A program made the translations under genes and the position numbers. DNA of 64,000 nucleotides from an uncultured Acetatifactor sp. (lineage in GTDB: Bacteria; Bacillota; Clostridia; Lachnospirales; Lachnospiraceae), in assembly GCA_910579755.1 (NCBI GenBank), contig CAJTVB010000012.1:1-64000 (forward strand), given 5' to 3'. Under the pieces are notes generated by a model. That model did no database searches. It was not told the origin of the DNA and saw only the letters and a list, made by a program, of their open reading frames with translations. This document shows positions 53,403-61,600 of this stretch, in pieces; position 1 is the stretch's first letter, and the number at the start of each line of letters is the position of its first letter.

Positions 53403-53431
53403 ATGATATATTTTTTCCCAGTTCCTGTCAA
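53403..53431 (-). promoter_or_regulatory. hisS-aspS promoter (TTGACA, 17 bp, TATCAT)
   Basis: Consensus -35 TTGACA (53426-53431) and -10 TATCAT (53403-53408) on the minus strand with a 17-bp spacer, about 105 bp before hisS. The leader lacks the conserved T-box sequence. Confidence 0.7.
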
Positions 53432-53512
53432 TATAAAAACTTACTCTGCATCGCCTTCCATAAACCCGGCTGTGCGGACAAGCCGCCGAATCATTCTTCA
53501 TAATATAACGGT

Positions 53513-54349
53513 TCACACTGTTACATCCATCATACTGCCGCAGGTCTCTCCTCCCGCTGCAGACGCATCCGCACTGTCCGCCATAGGAACCGCTGCCGCT
53601 GCCGTTCCGGCCAGCTCCAGCAGAGCCGCCGTATCGCCGCTTAAGGCCGCTGCCTCCTGCCGGGACAAGTCCTCGCATTCCTGGTTTTTTTCCAAAGTCA
53701 CCCTCTCCGGATCCTTGGTATCCAGCGCCTCCTGAGCCTTTCTCTTTCTGCGCTTTTTGATCAGCTCTTCTGTGATCTGTCTGCGGATCTTTTTTCCCGC
53801 CAGTTTTCTGCGGTGCTCCAGGTCTGCTTCCTTTCGCAGGCGGCTGATCTTCAGCCGGCTTTTGACCACCACACGGCTGATAATGCGCGAAGCAGTCTCC
53901 TGCTTAAAGGTATCCGAGTTACAGCTCTTCACAAACCGAAGATCCGCCTGTGCCGTTCGGATCACTGCCGCTACCTGTGTGGGCGTTTTCGCCTGAGCCA
54001 CCTTTATCATATAGGATGCGGCGCTGATAGTCCGACGCACCGTAATCTTTCCGCTGGTCAGCTTTCCCTTTTGCGATCTTTTCTGAGAAGACGTTTTTCT
54101 GCTCTCTTCCGCCCGTTTCCTTTCTTCTGCGGTCTGAGTTTTCCCGCTTTCTGTTTTCCCTCTGTTGGGAACCTTCACATCCTTGATCTCATATTGCCTC
54201 TTAATTTCCATATTCTCACCCGGATTCCTTTCCTCTTCCGTAAAGCCCTGCTGCGGCATCACGGTCTGATTCGACTTCCCCGAAGCTCCACGGGCCTCCC
54301 TGCCCCTGCGCTTCTTATAATTTTTTGGTATTATGGTTATTTTCGGCAT
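53513..54349 (-). CDS. uncharacterised basic protein of the SOS operon
   Basis: 278 aa, very rich in Lys and Arg (stretches such as ITEELIKKRRKRKAQEAL and SRLKISRLRKEADLEHRRK), with an Ala-rich acidic C-terminus. A central block (TVRRTISAASYMIKVAQAKT followed by PTQVAAVIRTAQADLRFVK) looks structured and conserved in style. No signal peptide or membrane helix. It could bind nucleic acid. The ribosome site of the first ATG is weak; an ATG 138 bases further in (MEIKRQYEIKDVKVPN) is an alternative start. Third gene after the Y-family polymerase and YolD-like genes, 33 bases after the latter. Confidence 0.7.
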   Translation of the reverse strand: MPKITIIPKNYKKRRGREARGASGKSNQTVMPQQGFTEEERNPGENMEIKRQYEIKDVKVPNRGKTESGKTQTAEERKRAEESRKTSSQKRSQKGKLTSGKITVRRTISAASYMIKVAQAKTPTQVAAVIRTAQADLRFVKSCNSDTFKQETASRIISRVVVKSRLKISRLRKEADLEHRRKLAGKKIRRQITEELIKKRRKRKAQEALDTKDPERVTLEKNQECEDLSRQEAAALSGDTAALLELAGTAAAAVPMADSADASAAGGETCGSMMDVTV

Positions 54350-54382
54350 TTTACAAGGCTATCTTAAGGTCTTCCGCGTCTG

Positions 54383-54820
54383 TCAGAATATTTCTTCATC
54401 CGTCTTAAGCTCTGCAATCTCTCTGACAGAAATCCTTGTTCCGTCCTCCATAATCAAATTCCCCTCCACTATATCAAGTCTTTTCACATTCCCTTCAACC
54501 GTCACATAGGCGCCGCCATCCTTTTTGCCGTCCGGTTTGAAATAGGTAACCGCCGCTCTGGGGTGTTCCCGGATCCTCTCCCGAATCTCTCTCAGCTTTT
54601 CATCCAAAATCTGAATCTCGTCCTCATCCAGTTCCCGCCTGAAGTCAGTCAGGCGCCCGGTCTCCCGCAGTGCATCCTCAAAACCGGTCAATGCCGCAAA
54701 AGGTGAAAACTGTGCCGCCCGGTCAGCTCTGTCCATAGGCGGATGGGTCCGGGACACCGGGCGCTCCAAGCTGATAATATCTTCATAATCGTTTCCTGCA
54801 CTTTCCCTGTCTTCAGCCAT
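54383..54820 (-). CDS. YolD-like family protein
   Basis: 145 aa. MDRADRAAQFSPFAALTGFEDALRE is the YolD-like signature (R-x-AAQFSPFAAL), quoted here over its core, and the C-terminal half has VEGNVKRLDIVEGNLIMEDGT, a small beta barrel with Sm-like features. YolD proteins accompany UvrX/DinB-type polymerases in Firmicutes and may modulate them. The ribosome site AGGAGA lies in a 19-nt repeat array that covers the gap to the polymerase gene and the first codons. Confidence 0.85.
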   Translation of the reverse strand: MAEDRESAGNDYEDIISLERPVSRTHPPMDRADRAAQFSPFAALTGFEDALRETGRLTDFRRELDEDEIQILDEKLREIRERIREHPRAAVTYFKPDGKKDGGAYVTVEGNVKRLDIVEGNLIMEDGTRISVREIAELKTDEEIF

Positions 54821-54934
54821 TTTCTTGTCTCCTGCCGCTTTCCCTGTTTCCTGCTGTTTCCTGCTGTTTCCCGCCGTTCTCCCTGTCTTCTGCCGCTTTC
54901 CCTGTTTCCCGCCGTTCTTCCTGTCTCCTGCCGT
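54806..54934. repeat. degenerate 19-nt repeat array between the polymerase and yolD genes
   Basis: About six units of the form CCTGTCTTCTGCCGCTTTC (plus-strand view) with pyrimidine changes, plus short CTGCTGTTTC units, fill the 114-bp gap and run into the yolD start. On the sense (minus) strand every unit carries an SD-like GGAGA or GGAAA. Nineteen is not a multiple of three, so it is not a coding repeat. Confidence 0.7.
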
Positions 54935-56464
54935 TCAGGCCTTGTGGCCTCCGATCTGTCGATTCCTCTCCCTGGTCATGGCGCCTTCTTCCAGATTCAT
55001 TCCCTTCAACACGGCATTTTTTCCGAATTTCTTTCGAATATCCAGCATGGCCATCTGCATCCTTCGTTCCCGTTCCAGAGCGGCCTCATCCTTTTTCTTT
55101 TGCTCCTGAAGGGCTCCATAATCCGTAAAAAGATCCAGCTGTTCCCAGGTTTCCTGCTCTTTCTTCCAGTCTTCCCCCACCACGTGATTGGCTGTCACAG
55201 CCACCCTCCTGACCAGCAGGTTTCTGTTCACGATCTGATCATAAACCTCTGTTACCGCATCCAGGATCAACCTTGTGGAGGAAGTCCTGCGCCCCATATT
55301 GGCCGTCCCATGAGCATGCTTTGGAACCTTCCGGCCATAATGGTCCGTGCTCACCGGCCCTTTGTAAAGTTTTCGGATCCCGGGATCCGTCAGATTTTCA
55401 ATATCATAACCCACGTCCAGAACCACCTGGTCTGTTACCAGCCCCCTGTCCACCAGATCCAGAACCAGCAGATCCGTCATCTCCCGCACAATCAGCCGGG
55501 CCTTCTCAAAGCTGTAGGGGCAATGAAGCACCTGCCCGGAGCTTATGCTGTTGTTCTCTGGCTTGTAGGCCTTTACATCGGCCATGGTGCAGGGCTCCCA
55601 GCCCCAGGCATGGTCTATGAGCAGCTCCGCATTGACTCCAAACAGCTTGTACAGTAAATCTTCATTATAATAATCCGAAGGCTTTCCCAGGGAGCATCTG
55701 GCCACATCCCCCATGGTAAACAGCCCGTTCTCTTCCAGCTTTCTGGCATAGCCTCTCCCAACACGCCAAAAATCGGTAAGGGGCCGGTGTCCCCAGAGCT
55801 GTCTCCGGTAGCTCGTTTCATCCAGCTGCGCAATCCTCACCCCATCGGAATCAGAATCCACATGCTTTGCCACAATATCCATAGCTATCTTGCACAGATA
55901 GAGATTGGTGCCAATTCCCGCTGTGGCCGTAATTCCCGTAGCTGCCAGAATTTCCTGTATTATTTTTTTCGCCAACTGTCTGGCAGTGAGCCCATAAGTG
56001 TTCAGATACTGAGTCACATCCATAAACACCTCGTCGATAGAATACACATGGATATCCTCAGGAGCCACATATTTTAGGTAAATCTGATAAATTTCCGTGC
56101 TGTATTCCATATAAAGAGACATACGGGGAGGAGCCGTGATATAAGAAACGGAAAGCTCAGGGCACACCCGCAGCTGCGCATCGTCCCAACAGGCGCCGGA
56201 AAAAGCATGTCCCGGCGCCTTATACCGGCGCTGTGCATTCACCTCTCTGACTCTCTGCACCACCTCAAACAGCCTGGCACGTCCCGAAATCCCGTAAGCC
56301 TTCAGAGAAGGCGATACGGCCAGACAGATGGTTTTTTCCGTGCGTTCCGCATCCGCCACCACAAGATTCGTGGTCAAAGGGTCAAGCCCCCTCTCCGCAC
56401 ACTCTACGGAAGCATAAAAGGATTTCAGATCGATGGCCATGTAAACGCAATTCTCCTGTGCCAT
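54935..56464 (-). CDS. Y-family DNA polymerase (UvrX/UmuC-like)
   Basis: 509 aa translesion polymerase. MAIDLKSFYASVECAERG has the first catalytic Asp (residue 12) and steric gate Phe-Tyr. VYSIDEVFMDVT holds the Asp-Glu pair. The helix-hairpin-helix region and a little-finger domain follow (VGRGYARKLEENGLFTMGDV). The form with ADAERTEKTICLAVSP is typical of the UvrX/YqjW subgroup rather than DinB proper. GGAGGAG precedes the ATG. It is under a promoter with two LexA boxes and leads the YolD-like and basic-protein genes. Confidence 0.93.
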   Translation of the reverse strand: MAQENCVYMAIDLKSFYASVECAERGLDPLTTNLVVADAERTEKTICLAVSPSLKAYGISGRARLFEVVQRVREVNAQRRYKAPGHAFSGACWDDAQLRVCPELSVSYITAPPRMSLYMEYSTEIYQIYLKYVAPEDIHVYSIDEVFMDVTQYLNTYGLTARQLAKKIIQEILAATGITATAGIGTNLYLCKIAMDIVAKHVDSDSDGVRIAQLDETSYRRQLWGHRPLTDFWRVGRGYARKLEENGLFTMGDVARCSLGKPSDYYNEDLLYKLFGVNAELLIDHAWGWEPCTMADVKAYKPENNSISSGQVLHCPYSFEKARLIVREMTDLLVLDLVDRGLVTDQVVLDVGYDIENLTDPGIRKLYKGPVSTDHYGRKVPKHAHGTANMGRRTSSTRLILDAVTEVYDQIVNRNLLVRRVAVTANHVVGEDWKKEQETWEQLDLFTDYGALQEQKKKDEAALERERRMQMAMLDIRKKFGKNAVLKGMNLEEGAMTRERNRQIGGHKA

Positions 56465-56589
56465 TTTAATCTCCTCCAGTCACCTCTGTCAGTCAACACT
56501 CCCGCTGCAGGCAACAGGGGATCAAGAACTTTCCCCTTCCCGTGTGCATAAGAAAAAACGGCCCTCTCAAACAGAAGAACCGCTCTCCA

Positions 56590-56646
56590 GAACATGCGTT
56601 CCCTGTGTTGCAATTTTATTATAGCAAACGCACGTTCTTTTTTCAA
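56590..56646 (-). promoter_or_regulatory. SOS promoter: TTGAAA, 17 bp, TATAAT with two LexA boxes
   Basis: On the minus strand -35 TTGAAA (56641-56646) and -10 TATAAT (56618-56623) are 17 bp apart. GAACGTGCGTTTG in the spacer (56625-56637) matches the Gram-positive LexA box GAACRNRYGTTYG at every position. A second box, GAACGCATGTTC (56590-56601), lies just downstream of the start point. Both would block transcription until LexA is cleaved. Confidence 0.88.
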
Positions 56647-56684
56647 TAGCTTTTTGGAACTAATTTTTTCCAGACTCCATTTTC

Positions 56685-56829
56685 GGTTACTTTTCACGGC
56701 TTCGCCGTTCAAAGCAACATAATGCACACAAAACGAGCAAAAAGCGCTCATTTTGGCGCGTGCTGTCTCGGGCTTTTGTGCAAACAGAGTACAAAAACAC
56801 CTCGCGGCCCCTACCCGTGAAAAGTAGCC
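56685..56829. repeat. 15-bp inverted repeats bounding about 115 bp at the island edge
   Basis: GGTTACTTTTCACGG (56685-56699) and CCGTGAAAAGTAGCC (56815-56829) match as an inverted repeat at 14 of 15 bases. CCATTTTCG occurs next to both. The enclosed DNA has no frame. It may be a small non-autonomous element or the worn edge of the accessory island to its right. Nothing else is seen in the 489-base gap except the promoters listed. Confidence 0.4.
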
Positions 56830-56886
56830 ATTTTCGTTACAGTTCACACGCAATGTCATGATGCCGTAGTCAAGCAGATATAATAA

Positions 56887-56929
56887 TTGACATCATGTAG
56901 TTTTAATGATAAAATGTATAAAACTACAT
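56887..56929 (+). promoter_or_regulatory. promoter and operator of the BlaI-type regulator
   Basis: TTGACA (56887-56892), 17 bp, TAAAAT (56910-56915). ATGTAGTTTT (56895-56904) and AAAACTACAT (56920-56929) form a perfect 10-bp inverted repeat overlapping the spacer and the -10. The TGTA/TACA half sites fit autoregulation by a BlaI/MecI/CopY protein. Confidence 0.65.
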
Positions 56930-56953
56930 ACAGTCAACCGATGGAGGTACATC

Positions 56954-57343
56954 ATGGAACAGCAGATTTCAATTTCAGAATCAGAGTGGCGAGTGATGAA
57001 AATTGTTTGGAGCAATTCTCCGCAGACGCTTCCCGAAATATTGAATAAGCTAAAGGGAACTGCTTGGAGTAAAACAACCATTCAGACTTATCTTGCCCGT
57101 CTGGTAAAGAAAGGCGCATTGTCTACGAAGCGTCAGGGTAAAGGATACTTATACTATCCGGCAGTATCAGAAAGCGATTGCCAGCTTGCAGAAAGCCGTA
57201 ATTTTTTAAGTCGTGTGTATGACGGTTCTCTTTCCAAAATGGTTATGGGATTTGTAAAAAACGGTAATCTTTCAAATGAGGAATTAAACGAATTGAAAAA
57301 CTTAATAGCCGGCCAGGAGAAAACAGATGCAGATATTAGGTAA
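56954..57343 (+). CDS. BlaI/MecI/CopY family repressor
   Basis: 129 aa winged-helix repressor. ISESEWRVMKIVWSNSPQTL is the family opening, then WSKTTIQTYLARLVKKGALS (recognition helix) and GKGYLYYPAVSE (wing). The C-terminal helix NEELNELKNLI dimerises. Members are cleaved by a BlaR1-type protease when the inducer is sensed. ATG at 56954 has GGAGG upstream; the open frame starts 48 bases earlier, inside the operator. The end overlaps the M56 gene by 17 bases. Confidence 0.94.
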   Translation: MEQQISISESEWRVMKIVWSNSPQTLPEILNKLKGTAWSKTTIQTYLARLVKKGALSTKRQGKGYLYYPAVSESDCQLAESRNFLSRVYDGSLSKMVMGFVKNGNLSNEELNELKNLIAGQEKTDADIR

Positions 57344-58292
57344 TATTTTTAATGCAGTTATTTTTGTATCTGTCATTGGCAGTATCTTTACCGTTATATC
57401 GCTTTTTGTAAATTACGTTTTCTGCTGTAATTTGCCATTATGGTTCTCTTTCTGCGGCATGATATTTTTTTGCGTGCCATTCCTGTCGCCGGATGTATTT
57501 TTAATATCACCGGAAACACAGAATTGGATAAACGGTTTTCGGATTGCCAGTCTCTTGTGGGTGTGTGGATGCGGCGTTTTTCTTGTACATGATATATTAC
57601 GTCTTTTGTTGGCAAAGCGGGCGATTAAAAATTATCAGATATGTAACAATGAGCGGTTAAATCGTATCTATTCCGAATGTGCGGCGGCCGCCACACGAAA
57701 GAAAGTACCCGTATTGTATTGCGGAACTTTGGATAACCCCATTTGTGTTACTGGCGTAATCTGCCCGGTAATCATTATGAATGAAACAATCATAGAGCAG
57801 TTGACAGACAATGAATTATCAGCCGTTTTTTTCCATGAATTGACCCATGTGAAACGGAAACATGTTCTTTTGGAAAGAATCTATGATTATGTTTGTATTC
57901 TGAACTGGATGAATCCTTTTTCATGGATTGCAAAAGGAAATTTTACTTTGCATTGTGAAACAGATTGCGATTTCCATACTTTGAAAATGCTGCGGGGAAA
58001 GGTCGCAGAGGCAGAGTATGCTTCTGCCATTATCCGGCTTTTGGAATATTCAACAGTACGGGCGGCGAAACCGGGAAATGGAATAGGCGCACTTGATTTT
58101 CTTTTAACAAAACGGAGAATTAAAAGAATTACTGCAAGAACATCAAAAATCAAGGATAGATTGACAGCGTTAATGTTGGCTGTACTTTTGGCACTCATGC
58201 TTGTACTTTCCATACGCTTCAGCAGAGAGTCTTTTTATCCTTATCCGGCTTATGATACCGGGATCGAATATAGTGCGGGTTATAACGAATAA
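57327..58292 (+). CDS. M56 family membrane metalloprotease (BlaR1/MecR1-like, no sensor domain)
   Basis: 321 aa. Two N-terminal helices (about 8-55), a third at about 70-95, then a zinc protease loop with His170-Glu171-Leu-Thr-His174, and CETDCDFHTL further on. A last helix at about 272-290 is followed by only 28 residues. BlaR1 and MecR1 are near 585 aa and end in a penicillin-binding sensor; here it is missing. The signal must therefore be sensed by the membrane part or by the adjacent ABC transporter. It should cleave the BlaI-type repressor encoded just upstream. Confidence 0.88.
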   Translation: MQILGNIFNAVIFVSVIGSIFTVISLFVNYVFCCNLPLWFSFCGMIFFCVPFLSPDVFLISPETQNWINGFRIASLLWVCGCGVFLVHDILRLLLAKRAIKNYQICNNERLNRIYSECAAAATRKKVPVLYCGTLDNPICVTGVICPVIIMNETIIEQLTDNELSAVFFHELTHVKRKHVLLERIYDYVCILNWMNPFSWIAKGNFTLHCETDCDFHTLKMLRGKVAEAEYASAIIRLLEYSTVRAAKPGNGIGALDFLLTKRRIKRITARTSKIKDRLTALMLAVLLALMLVLSIRFSRESFYPYPAYDTGIEYSAGYNE

Positions 58293-58346
58293 CTCAATGT
58301 ATTATAGAAAACAAGTACGTCTTTTTATAATCAGGTATTATTCATG

Positions 58347-58381
58347 ACAATAGAATCCTCGCAGAGCGTGGATTCTATTGT
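58347..58381 (+). terminator. 12-bp hairpin between the M56 gene and the ABC genes
   Basis: ACAATAGAATCC (58347-58358) and GGATTCTATTGT (58370-58381) are perfect complements; the loop contains a further CGC/GCG pairing. No T run follows, so it may be an RNA processing or attenuation stem rather than a plain terminator. Confidence 0.5.
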
Positions 58382-58384
58382 AAA

Positions 58385-58406
58385 GATTTATAAATCTACA
58401 TTTGTA
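58385..58406 (+). promoter_or_regulatory. BlaI/CopY-type operator before the ABC operon
   Basis: TACATTTGTA (58397-58406) matches the cop/bla box TACA-N2-TGTA exactly. It abuts the perfect palindrome GATTTATAAATC (58385-58396). It lies 18 bp before the ABC start codon, so repressor binding would block transcription of the ABC genes. Confidence 0.65.
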
Positions 58407-58423
58407 GTTATTTGGAGGTATTT

Positions 58424-59302
58424 ATGAAAGCAAATATTGAAATTAGTCATGTTACAAAGAAATATTCAAATGGTGTCATGGCACTTGATGACATTAGCTT
58501 TTCTGTTGGAAGTGGTGTTTTTGGGTTATTGGGGCATAACGGTGCCGGAAAAACTACACTTATGAAAGCGTTGGTTACGGTATTGTCCCCGACAGCAGGC
58601 ACGATTCACGTCTGCGGCTTTGATTCCCGGAAACAGGGAAACGAGGTCAGAGAGCGGATTGGATATTTGCCACAGGAACTTGCCATGTACCCATCTCTGT
58701 CCGTGTTTGATTTTGTAAGCTACATGGCAGAGCTGAAAGGCATCCATGACAGAAAGGCTGTAGATGACGTATTGGAACAGGTTGAAATGCTGGAATTTTC
58801 CAAACGTAAAATAAAGCAGCTTTCCGGCGGTATGAAACGCCGGGTTGGAATTGCACAGGCACTGATCGGCACCCCTCAGATTCTTGTGGTTGATGAGCCG
58901 ACAGCCGGACTTGACCCGGAAGAACGGGTACGATTTCGGGGGGTATTATCACGATATGCAAGAGAGGGGCGTACCGTTCTGCTCTCTACGCATATTGTCG
59001 AAGATGTCCACCAGCTTTGCGGGGAGCTTGCCGTACTACGAAAAGGACGGTTGTTTTATGCTGGTTCATCTGCCGCACTTCTGGAGCGGGTAAAGGGAAA
59101 AATAAAACTTTTACACTTAGAAAACGAAGATCAGCTTATGGAACTTCAAAAGAAATCGACAGTCTTGCAGACGACTTATGAAAGCCACGGATTGACCGCA
59201 CGAATTATGGACGAAGATTCCTCTTTTCCGGGGGCTGCGACCGATACGGCAACCTTGGAAGATGCCTATGTGTATTGTATGGGAGGGAAAGCACATGCGT
59301 AA
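58424..59302 (+). CDS. ABC transporter ATP-binding protein (CcmA/BcrA type)
   Basis: 292 aa ATPase: Walker A LLGHNGAGKTTLMKAL, Q-loop IGYLPQELAMYPSLSVFDF, signature LSGGMKRRVGIAQALIG, Walker B ILVVDEPTAGLDPEE, H-loop LLSTHIVEDVHQLC, and a C-terminal extension of about 80 residues. The type is common in peptide-antibiotic resistance and efflux. ATG at 58424 has GGAGG upstream. The two permeases follow with overlapping frames. Confidence 0.94.
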   Translation: MKANIEISHVTKKYSNGVMALDDISFSVGSGVFGLLGHNGAGKTTLMKALVTVLSPTAGTIHVCGFDSRKQGNEVRERIGYLPQELAMYPSLSVFDFVSYMAELKGIHDRKAVDDVLEQVEMLEFSKRKIKQLSGGMKRRVGIAQALIGTPQILVVDEPTAGLDPEERVRFRGVLSRYAREGRTVLLSTHIVEDVHQLCGELAVLRKGRLFYAGSSAALLERVKGKIKLLHLENEDQLMELQKKSTVLQTTYESHGLTARIMDEDSSFPGAATDTATLEDAYVYCMGGKAHA

Positions 59303-60056
59303 AATAATTACAATTATCCACTATGAGTATAAAATGCAGTTTAAGAGACTGGCAACGTGGAGCATACTTCTTGTGGCAACAGTATTTGCATTACTGGATA
59401 ATTACCCCTCTTCCGGCAATTTGTCACGTTTGGAACTTTTAAATGAGCCGGCTTACTTTGTCTATCGGACAATGAGCCTTAATGGTTTTGTTCTGATGTT
59501 TGGCTTGATGTTCCTGCTGGCAGAACGTTTTCCTCTGGATCATAAAACAGGAATGAAACTTCTTCTTATGTCCTATGCTCTGCAAAAAAGGCAATATATA
59601 TTGGGGAAACTGTTGGGCGGATTTTTGTATACTTTTTCAATACTATGTATTTTTCTCACTTTAAACACGGCTGTTTATTTCGTGGCAGCTCCTTTCCCGG
59701 TTCCGTTGCCTGCATGTACACTGCCGCTGGTAAAAGCAATCATTGCTTCCGCATTTCCAGCAAGTTTGTTTGTCAGTTTGTTTTCAGTTGCATTACCGGG
59801 AATGATAGATATACGATTGTTCTATCTTTTTGCCGCTATATTATTTGGTGTCAATGCCGCTTATGTTGGTTCAGCAAATACAGCACCATTTTATATGATT
59901 ACTTCCGGAGATTTGATTCGTTTCATATGGGTAAATCCCAAATGGTCATTTCATGATACTGGAAGCATTTTAGCAAATGGGGCTTTTCTTATGGGGAGTG
60001 GCCTTATTATCGGAAGTTTATTATTTTTGAGCCATAGATTTTGGAGGTCAGAATGA
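59295..60056 (+). CDS. ABC transporter permease, first subunit
   Basis: 253 aa, six or so helices (about 20-38, 68-84, 112-140, 150-180, 185-210, 225-248). It begins MRKIITIIHYEYKMQFKRLA, a cytoplasmic start typical of ABC-2-like permeases. GKLLGGFLYTFSILCIFLTL is in the third helix. GGGAGGG precedes the ATG, which lies eight bases inside the ATPase gene. No family with known substrate was recognised. Confidence 0.85.
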   Translation: MRKIITIIHYEYKMQFKRLATWSILLVATVFALLDNYPSSGNLSRLELLNEPAYFVYRTMSLNGFVLMFGLMFLLAERFPLDHKTGMKLLLMSYALQKRQYILGKLLGGFLYTFSILCIFLTLNTAVYFVAAPFPVPLPACTLPLVKAIIASAFPASLFVSLFSVALPGMIDIRLFYLFAAILFGVNAAYVGSANTAPFYMITSGDLIRFIWVNPKWSFHDTGSILANGAFLMGSGLIIGSLLFLSHRFWRSE

Positions 60057-60694
60057 TAATGAGAGTTAAGAGTGAGATAAAAATTATAGGGATGAATTTT
60101 TTTATCATATCAGCAGCTTTTACGTCTGCACTTATTGTACTTTCTGCGATTGCCGGGGAACTGCTTCATTTTTACCCGATCAGTTTTGAAGTGCTCCTCC
60201 CCTTTTTTGCAACAATCGCCGTGGGCGAATGGGGAAAAACACGGGCAGACATTAATTTTGATATTATTGCTGCACAAAGCAGTTCCCTGTTTCATTGGGT
60301 ACTGCTCCGTTATGTAATCACCTTTGGAATATCCACTGTATTTGCTGTTATTTGTATGGTGTTTTCATCTGCTTTCAGATACGAATTACCATTATGGGAA
60401 CTGTTTATTATTTATTTCCCGCCAGCATTCCTTTTGTCATCTTTATGTGCGCTGTTTGGAATTTATTATAACGGGGAACATATTTCAATATTAGCCTGTG
60501 GCATTATATGGCTGATCGTTCTTTTAACACGCAGTCTGCTCAGAATTTCGGGAGTAGAGTATATTTATCTGTTTATTAGATATGCCGATGAACAAAATCC
60601 TGTTTGGTTATGGAATAAGTGCATTGTTACAACAATCGGTATGCTTTTATGGGGAATCATTTACTTAAGGTGTAAGCGGACAGATGCGCATTGA
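60053..60694 (+). CDS. ABC transporter permease, second subunit
   Basis: 213 aa membrane protein, six helices, weak similarity in layout to the preceding permease. Its ATG overlaps the previous stop codon (ATGA) and GGAGG stands just before. MRVKSEIKIIGMNFFIISAA leads into helix 1. It completes a BlaI-M56-ATPase-permease-permease set. Codon use and base composition are AT-rich like the rest of the island. Confidence 0.85.
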   Translation: MIMRVKSEIKIIGMNFFIISAAFTSALIVLSAIAGELLHFYPISFEVLLPFFATIAVGEWGKTRADINFDIIAAQSSSLFHWVLLRYVITFGISTVFAVICMVFSSAFRYELPLWELFIIYFPPAFLLSSLCALFGIYYNGEHISILACGIIWLIVLLTRSLLRISGVEYIYLFIRYADEQNPVWLWNKCIVTTIGMLLWGIIYLRCKRTDAH

Positions 60695-60875
60695 AGATAT
60701 CACGACTGACATGATGCCCTGTCTGAAGTCTGCAGGACATATGAAGAGTTGAAACAGCTGCGCCGGTCAGTACGAGAAGCCCGATCTTTTTTCCAGAGCA
60801 TCCAAGACACCCCGGAAAAGAGATCAGGCTGCTGGAATGCCAGAGAACGATGATCCTTTTGCAACTATTCAATTA
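60695..60875 (+). other. degenerate remnant between the ABC island and the helicase fragment
   Basis: Two short frames read MRIEDITTDMMPCLKSAG (starting at 60684 inside the permease end) and, one base shifted, SEVCRTYEELKQLRRSVREA to a stop at 60851-60853. They look like pieces of one broken gene of unknown identity. Base composition is higher in GC than the island. No RNA gene recognised. Confidence 0.35.
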
Positions 60876-61600
60876 TCAAGGGACACTGTCTCCAACCAAC
60901 TTATCCAACATTTCCATAATCTTTTCTCTCTCACCACTGCCATTTGTCTTAAATCTCAGCAGCGGAATTTCATACAGCTCCATTATATGATTTTTCAACA
61001 AATCTCTTGATGCCTGTACAGTATCCTCTTTATGATATTCATATCCATCAACTTCAATCGCTAACACAGGCTTTTTACCAATTCTGTTATAAATCAGAAA
61101 ATCCAAATGTGTTGCCGGATTCATTGCATACTGACATTCCTGTTCATTTAATAATTCCGGATTCTTAATCAGCATATTCAAAGGGAAATGACAAACAACA
61201 TCCAAGCTTGAATACTTGTTATTGGCGATAATTTCCTCTATTAATGAATACATCAGATTCTCCGAGTCATATTCTGATATCTTTTTATGCTTCTGCAAAT
61301 ATGCCATTCTTTCCTCAGTATACTGTTTATAAAGATAGTCAAAAGTGGAATAAATTTTACTCTCTGCCACCTCAAAATTGTTATATTGAATGTAATCTAT
61401 CAAATCTAATATATTGCGCTCTTTCGATTGCTCATTTCCAGTTACAACCAATATCAATTTCTTTTTAGCCCTTGATACAGCAACATTGATTAAATATGGA
61501 TCATCTGCAAAATCAGATATCTCATCATCCACAGTGGATATAATAATATTCTCTTTTTCCGTCTGTTTTTGATAAGCAGGAGAAACTGACGCTGATCGCC
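60876..61600 (-). pseudogene. C-terminal fragment of an AAA/UvrD-type helicase with DUF2726 nuclease-like domain
   Basis: The readable part starts near 61580 with ENIIISTVDDEISDFADDPY and LINVAVSRAKKKLILVV, the last conserved motifs of AAA_12-type superfamily 1 helicases. It ends with DUF2726: DFLIYNRIGKKPVLAIEVDGYEYH, quoted as HLDFLIYNRIG and AIEVDGYEYH. The helicase core is missing. Upstream of the junction the frame runs into the phosphatase gene. It is a deletion product and unlikely to be functional. Confidence 0.75.

Noticed and set aside
53298..53512. Possible T-box leader for hisS-aspS
   Set aside because: The conserved T-box sequence and specifier stem are not present; only a plain promoter is seen.
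54821..54934. CRISPR array
   Set aside because: The units are 19-nt degenerate tandem repeats without spacers, and no cas gene is in the window.
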